Source: Stratiolaelaps scimitus
Lineage: Eukaryota > Arthropoda > Arachnida > Mesostigmata > Laelapidae
Assembly (NCBI GenBank): GCA_019614645.1
Contig: JABWDB010000002.1
Span: 18,327,501-18,391,500, forward strand
Direction of reading: 5' to 3'
Length of the DNA stretch: 64,000 nt
The translations under genes were made by a program, and so were the position numbers. Below are positions 32,950-47,157 of the stretch, piece by piece (position 1 is the first letter of the stretch; each line of letters begins with the position of its first letter). Below the pieces are notes generated by a model. The model saw only the letters and a list, made by a program, of their open reading frames with translations, searched no databases and was not told the DNA's origin.

Positions 32950-35877
32950 GCACGGGCATCCTTTGTTATAAAATGCTACTCTTGCTGTTTCCTGCTGCTA
33001 TTGTCGCTGCAGTGGCCATAGCCGTTACGATGGTGGCGCCGAGACGAGAGCAAGGGGCGCTTCGCCACCCCGGTCATTTCACCTTAGCCAGTGGGAGTAG
33101 ATTTGCTTCCGTCCTCCTTCATCGAGAGCACGTCGGCTCAGGCTACGGTGACGGACAGACTCTCCTTTTTTGCGGCGGCTGTGTGGCGATTGAGGCTGCT
33201 GTTCAACTGCTTCAACAATTTCGTTGCGCCTCTGCGAAGGGCGACGCGACCAGCAACGACTGGACCGCATCCCAGCCGTACGGGTTTTGATCCAGGAGCG
33301 GGCCGTCTGTTGACAGCGAGCCAACACCTTCGAGGGCTTTGTCGAGCAGGAGCGTCCGAGACTGTCGAGTGAAGTCTGTCTTTGGTGTTGATTTGCGCGA
33401 AGCGGACGTTACCAGGAATGCCTTACCGAACAAGCCTGCAATGATGAGATTTACGACGAAATCTAAGCAGGAGGAACGAACCAAAGGAAGAGATAAGCAA
33501 GACAAAAAAGATAGCTGAAAAAAACAACTGTTGCGAAAGACGACCTCCTTCGCCTTCAGGACGAAGATCTCGAGAATCAAGTGAGGGCATGTCTTTGCCT
33601 CTCTCTCCTTCACGCCCTCTATGCCTTGGTCATGGCGGTCATATGTGTGTAATTTGTCTCGGGCTAATCACATGGAAGAACATGGTAGAACAGTGACGAC
33701 GGTGGTCCTCAGGGTTTGTCAGCTGGGGCCGAAACTCTTTGCGCTTCGTTCATTGTGTATATGTATGTATGGGTGAACCCGTATTCTTCTGCAAAACCTT
33801 CCTTAAGGCTGCCGCCCGGCACCGCCATTGGCAACTGTCATTCATAGCACACATGCGGATAATGATCGGACGCGTGTTCCGCAATGCCCAACTTGAAGCT
33901 TCGGGTCTTCACACCGTTACTAGCTAGAAATAGATATGATAGTTTGCGTTCATGATATTCTCATAGATTACTCTATTTTACGCCATCGCTCGCCCTCTCC
34001 ATGCATTCCACGACTAGGCGCTGGCTTGAGTGAGTCTGTCAATAAGATCGACACTATTTACTGTCATTATAGCAGTATATATACATAATAGTAGAAGGCA
34101 CTCATGGTTCGTTTGTTCGTTTGTCCGCCAGATTCCTCTAAACACATTCGAATCATAGTTATTCACTCATCGTTGTTGTTTTCATAGTAATTGTTGTTCT
34201 TATTCCTGTTGTCTGAGAATTGTCATTATTTCTGTTCGTGCGACTATTTAAGAATGTCTGTACGATGTATATTCGCTTCTCTATGCTTCTTCTGTAAAGT
34301 GATGTTAGTATGCTAGGATTCATGTGAACGATACATGCACTTTTCAGTTAATTTGATTTCCTAATTCATTAAGATTGTTTCTATCAGGCTTAATCTCTCT
34401 CTGCCTCTCTCTCTAACACAAAGCCCAGCATGCGTGTCAGATGTTGAAACTCCTAAAAAGTCGTCATTTTCTCTCCGTCGAACTCCCATTCGAATCTCTG
34501 TCATGTCATTGGGCAGCAAATGGCGTTGCTACTCTGCTCGCAGACGCCACCAGCAGCTCGCTGGTTCCTGTTTTAGATCAGATGAGCTGTGGGTGTATAC
34601 ATTCATTTCGTCGTCCATAATGTGAATAAGGTCGATCGCTTTTTTTCGCCCATTCCTGTTGTATTCGACTGATTTTGGCTTTTCGATAAGCATTTTGCGC
34701 GTCCCCTAGGGAAATGCACACTGTCGCTCGTCGTTGAAGCGTCCCAAGTCTGAATTCTCCCCTCCAAACATCGATTAGTTCCCCGCCTGCGGTTGTTGCT
34801 CGGCGCCCTCTTTCTTCTGGCGTTACAAATCAATGACATGGATTTGGCGAGACAGCATCGCGTTGTCATGCACTGGCGCAGATTCCCTACTTATAGAAAA
34901 TAGTTAGTCAGCTCCCCTCTATCATCTCTCTCTCTCCATCTCTCTTTCCATGGTTCTGTCTCTAGACAGAAAGAGCACCATGATGTTGCAATCGTAGACA
35001 AGCCGGTAGAATCAGAGACGCCCCGGCGCTGTGCAAATAAACCCACCCCCATGTATTATCTTTCCGAGCTGCTTACGCATGGCCATGCGATGGTCGTGGT
35101 CATAGAGGAACGCCGCACATCGCCACCAGACAAAACTGACCTTCGTTGCTGTGGTGGTGATGGTTGTGGTAGTCATACGGGGACGACTGCGAGTGCGGTA
35201 TTGTCCATGATATCGAAGGCTAGGTACGCTGACTCTAGTCAACATCTAGAGACAGAGAGAGAGAGAGAGATGCGCGATGGAGACATCGTTGAGCTGAGCT
35301 CTCCATCGAGTTGAGCCGACGAAGCATTAAACGTCATTCGTAAACGATGCCTATGAAAAGCCAAACATGGCCTGTGTCGCTCTACAAGAAGCCGCTAGTG
35401 TCGACTACCTCTTGGAAGGCTAGCGTTACCCTGGCGGGGCGACTTAAAATTTAGGGATTATATTTGGTTATGGAGAGCGGGCGCTGGCCGGCTCGGATAA
35501 CTCAAGCTTGAGACTCGAATGGCCTGCTACTATTATAGCTGCCGACATTCAGCTGAGCATTCAGTCTCAGCTAGCGACCACAGTCAGCAGTATACGATCG
35601 ATATACGGAACGGGCATATATATATGGATATTCCTATACATATAAGCTGACAATATTATTTATGGCCAGTTTGCCATGAGGATATGTGTGTGTGTGTGCG
35701 TTTTCGGATCGTTTGAGTGTCGATGCTTCGTCAGCTGGGGGAAGGCCGGGGCAGGCATCGGCAGCAGCTATAGCGAATAGTCGATTCCGACGCTTGCTTG
35801 CGGATCGATGCGGGCGCGAAACGCTCAAAGGAAGAAGGGAGAAAAATGCCGTATTTTTTTAGGTAAAGCTAGGGAAG

Positions 35878-35911
35878 TATATATATATATATATATAGGT
35901 AGAGAGAGAGC
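35878..35911. repeat. Compound (TA)n ... (GA)n microsatellite
   Basis: TA run at 35878-35897, GGTA, then a GA run. Confidence 0.9.
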
Positions 35912-36689
35912 CGGGTCGACTCGAATGCGCAAACGTATTGAGATTGCGCGGGTGCATTAGTGTCCGTGTGCGGATGCATGCAAATTAATGATATGACCCA
36001 GCATTGCCGGCCATGCAATGAGACGACCGCGTTCGTTGTCATCCTTGTCGTTGATGCTCGCAACTCACTCGTGGATTGTCTGTTGAAGATGCTGACAGCT
36101 CGGCTCGTGGCTCGAACAAATCGTGCTCGAAGTGTTGATTAGTGACAATATTATACTATCGTGTGATAATGTGACCTATTCTTCTTTGCCAACATGAGTT
36201 GCAACATAGATAAGTATGTATTATACATAGCATAATAGGCACGTGATAATTTGGCAAAAAATGAATCCAACGACTCTTGGGCGCGACAGTCGTCGAGAGG
36301 TCAGATAGTCGCTAAAAATATCGGAAGTTCTCGATTGCATTGTGTAGTTTTGGTCCGATTTTTGGTTTGATTTCGTCCGATTTTGGTCGAGGGGGATGCG
36401 GTGTTTTCATTATGGGCGGTTGCATCTTTCAGTTTTTCTTTGCGACTTTTTGTGTGAGACCATATCGGTACATCATAAAGACTAGGAACCAATAGGGAAC
36501 CCAGTTCATATCTTACAGGGTAATCAATGTGATCACGTGTTTGCAGATTGATCACCAAATCAAATAACTATTACAAAGCGAACACTGCTTCTATTCGCCG
36601 ATTGTTCTTCAGACAATTACAAGCTACATGGCAGAGTGCAACAACTGTCTAGTGTTATCTAGCCAATACCTGAAAAATACACCAGCGCG

Positions 36690-36708
36690 TATATATATAT
36701 ATATATAT
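36690..36708. repeat. (TA)n microsatellite
   Basis: Uninterrupted TA run of 19 bases. Confidence 0.9.
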
Positions 36709-37079
36709 GATTGTACTTATTTTCACACTGTTATCTATCTCTCCTGATATATATCATATACACCCATCTATAACCTCATATATATATAGCCCACAGCAAA
36801 ATAGCAATAGCCGAACAGTAGTGTCCAGCTTCTGCAGCTTTCGTCTTCGTTTTCTGCATTTGTGTTATGTCTTCTTCTTCTTCTTCTGTCGCTAACTCCC
36901 GCTGTTTTTGCCCGTCCGTTCTATTTCGCTTTTATCGAATCTGAAATTTGTCGCAGCGTCTCCTGCTGCCCGCCAGTCTTCTCCTCTCTGTGAATGAACT
37001 AGCGAACGTTTCTCTCGGACGGAGGGCGCGAGCCCTTCAAGCCTCCCAGTAGCAATCGCCCTCCTACGAGGAGCCACCC

Positions 37080-38900
37080 AACTCTCCGAGATCCAGTTGT
37101 ATGCCAGTTGTGTGTGCGAGAGATAGATACGGGAAGAGAGAGAGAGAGAGAGAGAGAATATATGAGAGTGTGTACGATAGACTCAATCGTTGTGGCCATT
37201 TCCATCTGTGCGTATGCGCTAGTGTCTGCTCCTGCTGCTGCTGCTGCTGGCCGCGTAGTGCACGGAAGTCCCTTTATCTTCTCCTTTGATTCGTCGTCGT
37301 CGTCGTTGCCCTTCTTTTATTCTTTTTTTCTTCGCTTTCATTGTCATCGGAACGGCCTGTCGGAGTGGCGCAGTTTGCTGTCTCCCGTCTGGTTTCTGCT
37401 TGCCTCGATTTTCTCCTATCGGTCGTTGCTTCGATCCTTGTTGGGGTGCCCGCGAAGGTCCCAGATTTTCCTGCCACCGATCCCTGCCTTGCATCCGTGT
37501 CCCGTTCGGTCTCTTGCACTCTCGACTAGACTGCGATTTGGCGGGGTGCAGCCTGCAGCTGGGGCTGGGTGCTCGGCTGTACGCCAGCCGTCTGAAGCGG
37601 ATCTTCTCTTCCTTCTGCTCTCCTTGCTGCTGGTCGCTGAGCCTACGCCCCAGATCAGCAGCCGAAAACTTGTACACAGTGGTGTGCAGTAAGTTCCTCC
37701 CCGTTGTCATGCCGCACTTGAACAGCGGCGACCGCCAACAACACCGTCGCCGACGCCGATGCAGACCCGACAGTGGTGCGGTTTGCTGTGTGCGGCCGTC
37801 GCGAGAAAAAAGCCGCAGCCTACAGCGTCTTGCTGCCGTTTCTAGCGCCGCGTTGGTTCCTTCGAACTGCGAGGCCGATTGTGATGCTAATCCATCCATC
37901 TGGTCATGCACAAGAAGAAGAAGAAGAAGAAAGAGGGCGCAGGGCGCGCCCTGTTCTCCGCGCGGTCTCTTTTTGCAGCAGCAGCAGCAGCACTAACCCT
38001 GTGCTAACTCCCACGGCCGCTTCCCCTGTCAACGATGAATCCGCCAGCTCGTCGGATTCATCCAACTCATTCCTTTCCTTTTGCCTAACGGTAGCGCTGT
38101 GCTACCGCCGTTGCCATGCTACCGATGCAGTCAGCCACTGAAGGAGACTGCGGCAGCGGCCGCGAGATGGCAGACTGCATACGACGCCGATCACTGCGAC
38201 GGCGAGACCGTCTGTTCAGTGGGTCAGCTTTCGACAGCAGCAGCAGCAGCAGCAATCGGTTCAGCAGCAATGCCCTGATCATCGACTCAGCGGTCCCGGG
38301 GCCATCCATGCAGGCCGTCGTCGCACTGCGCGGGGGACTACTTCTGGCCCGTCTGAGCTCCCAGCAGATTACCACCCCAACAAAACCCCATCCCTCAGTT
38401 CACCCGCCTTCACTCGAAGCTGTCCAAAAATGGAATTGAGTTCGTTCACAGTTGGAGAGCGAGTACAATCGACTCAACTGCTAGCGGCCGGCGACTCAGC
38501 ACACCTCACAGAGATTCACAGACACCACATTGCTTTGGACGCGTGAATTGCTCAAGCGCTATACCCCAGTGCTGCTGCTGCTACTGCAACTACCACTGCC
38601 CTCCTTGCCCCAACCTTATTCCGCCTTCGTTTCAACAGCGGAATAAGAACGATGGCCTACGTTCATCGTCCGCGATCTCCGCTCATCGTCTAACTGTAGC
38701 TATCACAACCGGACGGGTGCACGGCTGTTACTGCATCGATCGCATCTATCTTTTTTTTTTGCCTCTGACCGTCGTCGCCATCCTTGAGCCGGAGCATCCG
38801 GTAACACGAACCGCCCAAAAGCGCCCATCCATCCTCCGGGTTTAAGCTTCACCTCGCTGTATCTAGCATCAGACAGGCGCAAAACGTACCGCAAACCTAA
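37080..38900. other. GC-rich island, longest open frames in the window
   Basis: Holds (GA)n at 37134-37157, CTG runs near 37230-37248, GTC near 37291-37305, GAA near 37913-37930, CAG near 37977-37992, CAG near 38232-38252 and a T run near 38749. Frames of 236 (plus) and 230 (minus) codons overlap almost completely on opposite strands, and a third plus frame of 194 codons overlaps both. A Ser/Thr/Asn-rich piece at about 37977-38085 looks like an ordinary disordered linker, but CAG repeats seed it. Confidence 0.55.
37134..37157. repeat. (GA)n microsatellite
   Basis: Uninterrupted GA run. Confidence 0.92.
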
Positions 38901-39511
38901 ACGTATGCTAGCATGTGCCTAGGCAAGCAAGCGACGACTAGCTATAGCAAATCGTTCGATGCAAAATAGCAATCATCGCGCCAGTCGAAATATCGCCCGA
39001 TGCAAACGGTGTGATTTTCTCTCATTCCTCTCCGTCGTCCCTCCTCTTTAAGGTCTATTCACAGTCCCCTCGGCCGGGTTCGGCTGGTTTTCCTCTCACA
39101 TTTGAACCATCTCGGGGTGAACTCGGGATACTCAACATTCAATGGATTCGACGTCCGCATTAGTACATTTACTACGCGCATGCTGTTGCCGTTGTTGTTG
39201 TTGTTGAAAAAAACCAAGACGTGGGAATTTGAAATGTTAATGGCGTTGATGGAATATGATCTCGTGTATGATTTGCAGCGATTAATAAACGGTGTTTAGA
39301 TGTACAAGGGCAATCGGTGATGCAATAACAGCCGGTTGGGCTCAGCGAGTGCTGCGGTAGGTGGTGACGCGACAGACGAAACAAGAGACAGGAATAGCTC
39401 ATTCGAAGGTGAAGAGCACTACCAGCAACAACAGAATACTTCGATAGCTCAGTGAGGCTTCCTCGAAACAGTGTACTCGGAATAGCTAGCACCCCACCGT
39501 CGTGGCGGTTA

Positions 39512-39570
39512 GCGGATTAGCCCAGCGTAGCGTCTCGTACAATGACGAAGACCAAGGTTTAGGTCATTCA
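39512..39570 (+). mobile_element. Possible tRNA-like head fragment
   Basis: TTAGCCCAGCG (39518-39528) resembles box A and shares TTAGCCCAGCG with the fragment at 20950-21010; GTCT followed by GTAC comes soon after in both. A decayed box B (GGTTTAGGTCATTC) follows at about 39556. No tail of either SINE family is clear. Confidence 0.3.
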
Positions 39571-39862
39571 AAAATGTTATGCAAATAGAAATCTCCCATT
39601 TGTTGTTACCGGACTGCAATGCGAAAGGCAGCGGGACACATCAGATCACCGGGATACTACACCGGGACACATTAGATCACCGTACTCTTGCAAGAAGCAA
39701 CTGTACGAAACGAATTCGCCTTGAGCGTGAAACACGATCTTGGGACCTTGTGAGGAGCGGGCCCCGAACAACGCGAATAAAGCGCCATAGCCTGAATGCG
39801 TTCGTACCTCAACAACAGCTGCGGTACGGTTCTCACCTGGCGTCACTATTGTAGACTAGCTA

Positions 39863-40081
39863 TCATGTAACATCATCAATGTGGTGAGTGGCATCTTCGA
39901 AGTGTTCCGAACGGTCTCCACCGTACTGAAATAGCGTGGCTATTTGACCGCGCTCATCAAAACGCAATCCAATGCGTTTACGTGACATTCCGAACACCCC
40001 GTACGCGTACCAAGCAAGCGTGTAGACGGCTCGACGATCCGTACCTTTAGAACATTTGTAATTAGCCGAAAATGTACAGGG
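39863..40081 (-). CDS. Candidate exon, 72 codons, product unknown
   Basis: A repeat-free minus-strand frame bounded by TGA upstream and ending in TGA at 39863. Hand counts give a pyrimidine in 44 of 72 third positions and G in 25 of 72 first positions (13-17 at the others). That is a weak RNY-type coding bias. The peptide is soluble and mixed, with aromatic residues and a charged end (GLRFDERGQIATLFQYGGD, then HFEDATHHIDDVT). The next minus-strand frame upstream (40088-40333, 81 codons) is also repeat-free, with a purine at 50 of 81 first positions. A short intron could join them, but I cannot fix splice sites. No family recognised. Confidence 0.2.
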   Translation of the reverse strand, partial: PCTFSANYKCSKGTDRRAVYTLAWYAYGVFGMSRKRIGLRFDERGQIATLFQYGGDRSEHFEDATHHIDDVT

Positions 40082-40598
40082 TCATTATCATGTACGATGA
40101 TACAATTTTCTCTGGGCAAATAGCCAATAAGCTACGCTGTCGAATCTACTCGACAAGATGGGTATGTTCCCTCGTCGGGTTAAATTGACACAATTCTTTG
40201 TGACCGCCACTACCAAGACGTCACTAGAACACACAGCATCGGCGACAATCTCATTAACACCCTCGATTCGCGCATGAATGGCAAGCGACGATATTTTACG
40301 ATTCAATCTCGTACGCCTTCTCGTATGGAACATTACTTCGCTTAACCTTGACTATTACTACAGATATTGCTGCTGCTACTACGCGTCGCTTTAACCGTAA
40401 TCTGGCGATGTGCCCGTGTAGGTCTATGCCATTCGCAATAGTAGACCCCTTGACTTGCCGACCGAGTGTAGAAATGGTGGTCAACCTGGACGGTGACGCC
40501 ACTGGCTCCGGGCACATCTCGATGGGTCTCGTGAGTTAGGCGTATCTGGGAGCTCAAATAGCGATCTGATAATCGTATCGGTCGTTGATAGGTGACAT

Positions 40599-40937
40599 GT
40601 GTGTACAACTATCCACCCCAGTCATGTTTATATCGACTGCGCCGTTCCTCTTGGACACCTAAAGATACTCACAATCTGTACGGGTTGTCTACTATTCATT
40701 GAAGTGGAATTCCACGATTTTTTCCTTTTTGTTAGAAATAGTTCATCTTTGAAATTCGGAAAATCTGGAACGTTTTTAAAAACTCGGGAAAATGAGCCGC
40801 GACAATGGAACTGGGATGTGATGCCGATGTGTGAGGTTCTCGTTGAAAAACTAAATGAGATAACCAATTGGGAAATCAAATGTGACCGTTGTGAATCCGT
40901 GTTCGACAATTTACTTCATCTATCGACTAAATTGTAA
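40599..40937 (+). CDS. Candidate terminal exon, product unknown
   Basis: A 112-codon plus-strand frame ends in TAA at 40935. A good acceptor-like run (pyrimidine-rich, ending GTTAG at 40735) lies inside it. The likelier exon is therefore 40736-40937, about 66 codons. It is rich in Glu, Lys, Asn, Trp and Cys, with a CDRC motif near the end (WEIKCDRCESVFDN). The preceding plus-strand frame (40348-40539) meets a GTGAGT donor-like site at 40531. The frames overlap the minus-strand candidates, so at most one strand is right. I recognise no domain. Confidence 0.17.
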   Translation: MCTTIHPSHVYIDCAVPLGHLKILTICTGCLLFIEVEFHDFFLFVRNSSSLKFGKSGTFLKTRENEPRQWNWDVMPMCEVLVEKLNEITNWEIKCDRCESVFDNLLHLSTKL

Positions 40938-41889
40938 ATGGCACACAAATGTCCGACCTAGATACCCACCTTTGATAAAAAGGTTGCTTTACGTGCCAAC
41001 ACGATTAAGGCTACTATGAGTTTGAGTCCTTTCTATTTCAGAAATGACTTTTGCTATACGCCTATGTACTTATAGCTCAACCTAATTAGTTATTAGGCGT
41101 GTCAAAGGAGAGATCTGGCAAAAATACGAATGGCCCTTACTGACCAATGCACCCAATACCAAATGTACGACCATAGGTAGATGTCGTACAGAGAGAGGAA
41201 GAAGCCGGTCAGGAATGACAACCTAGTTCCCGGCATTGTCAACAACTATTTACCGTGAAAGAGCTTGTCTAATTAGTCCATTGCATTCTCTTGAAGAACG
41301 AGGATTTTCGTTAGCCGGTAATGATGATGAGGATGATTGACGGCCAAATTTTTGTCGATGGCGTTTAATTGGGTCCCCGGGATGCCCGGCTACATATAGC
41401 ACCATCAATGACAAGCTGAATGAAAACGGTGTACGATCATTCGCGACGATTCGACCAACGATAAGACAGCGTCAACGATACCAGCTGAGTGTCTCCATTC
41501 GAGTATGGCCCAACGACGTCCGGCGATCATGGTGACGGCGAAGACAGGAACGTTCGATATCGTCGTCACTTCTTGGTTTTAGCACTCTCGTAACGAATCA
41601 ACTGTTCGCTCGCTCCTCAACGGTGGACTGCCCCACCACCGATAGGTTGGAAGTCACGAGAGTTTTTCGAGAGGTTTCAATGGCCCGAAACGGTTTTTTA
41701 CGTCACCTAACAGCTAGACAGCTCCTACCCTTCGATCGAACTCCAGTGTGATTCAATACGTACGTTTGAGCGTGGTCGTTTCGACCAATACGATTATCTA
41801 TCGTGCAAAGGATGATGGTCGCCAAGTATAATAACAAGTGTGTGAGCGATGGATCGGCACAGGCTGTCCCATCGATTGAAAGAATAAAT

Positions 41890-41890
41890 G

Positions 41891-41927
<37 letters not shown>

Positions 41928-41943
41928 CGCGCGAGAGAGAGAG
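41890..41943. repeat. Compound (TA)n(GA)n microsatellite
   Basis: TA run of about 25 bases directly continued by GA, with GCGCGC in the middle of the GA part. Confidence 0.93.
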
Positions 41944-42007
41944 GAAACGATTCCGGCCTCCAAGGTACTTCTATACTACGAGAGGAAGGAATTCGAATCG
42001 TGTAGCT

Positions 42008-42042
42008 CAAGTGGATGCAGTAAGTCGAGGGTCATCCACTTG
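42008..42042. repeat. Perfect 10-bp inverted repeat, 15-nt loop
   Basis: CAAGTGGATG (42008-42017) pairs with CATCCACTTG (42033-42042). The left arm lies inside TAGCTCAAGTGG, which also fits the tRNA box-A consensus. The hairpin may be a decayed tRNA-like arm, but no box B follows. Confidence 0.8.
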
Positions 42043-43155
42043 TCTCACGACGGAGCTGTTCAGGCTAAACCTATGTTAGGCAGGTATTACACTGCAAAGA
42101 TGCATTAGTAGCAGCACGTCTCACCCGCTTGACGACGCGATCACAAATATTTATAATGCCTCGGACGAGAGATGTCGTCCCTTGGAACAGCCTGACAATC
42201 GATATGCATACGATCTCGTGAAGGTGGCAACGTTGTCCGACATAGCTGGATAGAGAGCTGCAAATATGAACTTTTCGTCACGGGTAGACATCAATTACAC
42301 TCACGTGCATTTCATCCGTGTGTTTTGAGGGATCTCGCATGCGTTCTTGAAGAGTTGAACCGAATGAAGTGGAGAAAATTAAATAGCTCCTACCTTTTTC
42401 CTTTTTCATTTCGCTGAAGAAACCCTACGTACTGTGGGTATTCTAAGAAATTCAGCGTACACGAACGACTGTCGGGAAGTCGCCTACAGATTACAGTGAG
42501 GGGAAATAACCGGTTTGGTGCCGTTAATTATTATAAAATATAATTACGAGCAGTTGAATGGATTAAGGATGCTTGCACTCGTAATATCAATCGTATGAAG
42601 ACATCACTGTATGCGACTTCGGAGAGGGTTCTGTAATATGGGTAGACATAATGTTGGTTGACCGTTCACAATAGATCTCTTTACTCATTTTTAACTAAAT
42701 ATCTAGTTTAAACAAAATACTAATCGACATGACCGAACATCTATGTGCATGGCGATCTTGCAAAGTCGCCACCAGATGGCGCCACTCGAACCGCTCGTGA
42801 AACACTTCCCCGTTTGAGCACAATTTTCTCTATCAGTTGGGCTTCGATTAGTTTATTGAGCCGTGTCACATTGACGTGATCAGATGAGACGTATATTATA
42901 AGTAACTATTTCATTCATTTACTTACACGTTTATTCGAGTACACGTGTGGGCGATTGCAATCTTTGAATACACATGAAATAAAGGTGAACATTGAATAGT
43001 ATCTACTAAATGATCTATTCATCCATCCAGCTCAGAAAGATCGTCGCTAAAAATTAGTAAAAATAATTGATATCCAACAAATATGAAAGGTAAAAGAGAC
43101 GAAACAAAAAAGATGTTCGGAGAGGCTTTTTTTTTTGTTGTTCTTGTGGCTTTTT

Positions 43156-43270
43156 AAGCTGACCCTCAGCTGTTCTTCGATCTGACAGGCCTCAGCACTT
43201 AACTTTTAGATGTTACCATGAGAGGCTGTCAGGGCTACCCTTTGCTTAATATATTTTCTTTATCTTACTC
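43156..43270 (-). mobile_element. SINE-like family 2, copy 3 (tail only)
   Basis: Read on the minus strand, the order is GAGTAAG, a GAAAATA block, CCCTGACAG, CTCATGGTAAC, TCTAAAAGTTAAG, TGCTGAGGCCTGTCAGAT and CAGCTGAGGGTCAGCTT. This follows the second tail unit of the copy at 10450-10775 closely and then continues into the part found after the first unit. It lacks a tRNA-like head. Confidence 0.7.
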
Positions 43271-43955
43271 CTTTTCTTTTTCATATAAACATTATGAAAC
43301 TGTCACAAGTGAGCAAACGGAGCTTACAGGTATGTCAACATCATAATTATTATTGACGCATAATTATCGCTGATTAACTACAGATTCGGTTTTGATATAT
43401 TTGGGTGATTACGACTTGTGTGACGGTTTCCATGAAAGCAACAATAATAACTGGCCTAAATACTGGTCCGATTGTGGTGAGTCCGATAAAGTAACTCTTT
43501 ATCACTGAACGATTCACGCCAACGGGTATCAAAGACTTAGGGTGTAATCTGGCCGATATTCCCCTTGTTCAATTCAAACGATAATGGACTACAAGTACTG
43601 CTAATATCCACCATCACAATTGTCTTTCTCTGTACATCTACTATTCAATTGATAGAGCAAGCGGCGATCGATCAAGCAAGCGAACGACTCTATGAAGTTT
43701 ACCCGGCGTCATCTTGGGTCATACGGCGACGATGGCGAAATCTCCAATAGGCAATGTCAGCCAACCTAACCTTAAAGAATGGGTAATCGATGTTGTCATT
43801 ATTGTAATTATATATGCAAACTAAAAATTCTGTGCTTCGAGCAAAGCAAAGCAGCCATTGAATGCTAAGTCATATTTAAAGACAGTGTGAGAGACTGTGA
43901 TGCAAAATGCTGCTTGGACCCACCCGCTTATTTTAGTGGTAATCGCTTTCACAAT

Positions 43956-46383
<2,428 letters not shown>

Positions 46384-46417
<34 letters not shown>
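46384..46417. repeat. (AT)n microsatellite
   Basis: Uninterrupted 34 bases. Confidence 0.94.
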
Positions 46418-46420
<3 letters not shown>

Positions 46421-46746
46421 TAGTTGCTTCAAATTTGCCACATCATCGCGCAGGTACCGTTCCCCTGTGAACGGCATTGTTAGTCCCCGTAACAAACTAT
46501 ACGAACTACGCAGCTGTGCCTGCCCGCGCCTATGAAGATCCCCACCTTAGGGAGGGTCGTTAGAACCAACCCGTCCCACGTCAACTGATGGATTACTAAC
46601 TTTATTTGTTCTACTACTTATTGCTGCTGCTACTATTAATATTATAGGTGGCGCAGTAGCCACACGAGCGCAGGGACAGGCCACAATAACACAAGCAACT
46701 TCGGCAATTACGACCATTGCAGTGTATTGGTGAGCTGTACGGGCTG

Positions 46747-46769
46747 TCTCTCTCTCTCTCTCTCTCTCT
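46747..46769. repeat. (CT)n microsatellite
   Basis: Uninterrupted CT run, then GTCTCTCC. Confidence 0.93.
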
Positions 46770-47157
46770 GTCTCTCCTTTCGCTTTCTCGACAAGGAGAG
46801 AGATGACGGACGGGGAATTTGCCCGACGTGACGAGCCGAACTCACGTCTCGAAATGAGCGCTCCGATGGCAGTCAGCCGTAACCGAACGTCCGTTTCAAA
46901 CGGTTGGCTATCGCTCCCTGCGCGAATAAATAAACATTTGGATTGTGCGAGAGTTGGCCGACCTCCCGCTAGCCTAGGGACAACTGAAACCCTGTGAATA
47001 TTATTACAGGATTTATTAATTAAGCAAAGTCGATCTCGATAGCTATGATACCTGCTATGAAAGCTGTTTTTTTTTGCTAATTACCCAATTGGCTGAATCG
47101 GCAATCGTCGCTGTGATCGCAGGTGCCTGTGAGAACGATCGCCTGTAAAGGAAGTAT

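Larger units (their letters stand above)
30950..34400. other. Mixed stretch with microsatellites and a small GC-rich island
   Basis: Contains a GA-rich patch near 31347-31360, ATT repeats at 31720-31738, (ATA)n at 32013-32032, an inverted repeat at 32178-32210, (AT)n at 32267-32286, a signal-peptide-like frame at 32697-32894 and a poly-C run at 32937-32949. I see nothing recognisable in 33350-34400. Confidence 0.5.
34400..37080. other. AT-leaning stretch with short microsatellites
   Basis: Holds (GA)n at 35254-35270, (GT)n at 35685-35700, (TA)n at 35878-35897 followed by GA, and (TA)n at 36690-36708. I see no coding signal. Frames of 60-90 codons are scattered in all phases. Confidence 0.5.
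38900..41700. other. Low-repeat stretch with the best cluster of repeat-free open segments
   Basis: Few microsatellites apart from a GTT run at 39190-39206. It contains a tRNA-like fragment and open segments at 39863-40081 (minus), 40088-40333 (minus), 40348-40539 (plus) and 40599-40937 (plus). I see nothing recognisable in 38900-39500 or 40940-41700. Confidence 0.5.

Noticed and set aside
37219..37996. Open frames of 230 codons (minus) and 236 codons (plus), the longest in the window
   Set aside because: They overlap almost fully on opposite strands, and a third frame is open too. They run through CTG, GTC, GAA and CAG repeats. The composition is Arg/Ser/Leu/Cys-rich with no recognisable domain. 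Few stops in GC-rich DNA explains them.
40736..40937. Possible faint likeness of the C-terminal segment to part of an AlkB-type oxygenase fold
   Set aside because: Only a loose spacing of Trp, Leu and Asn residues. The iron-binding His-x-Asp motif and the rest of the fold are absent. Too weak to claim.
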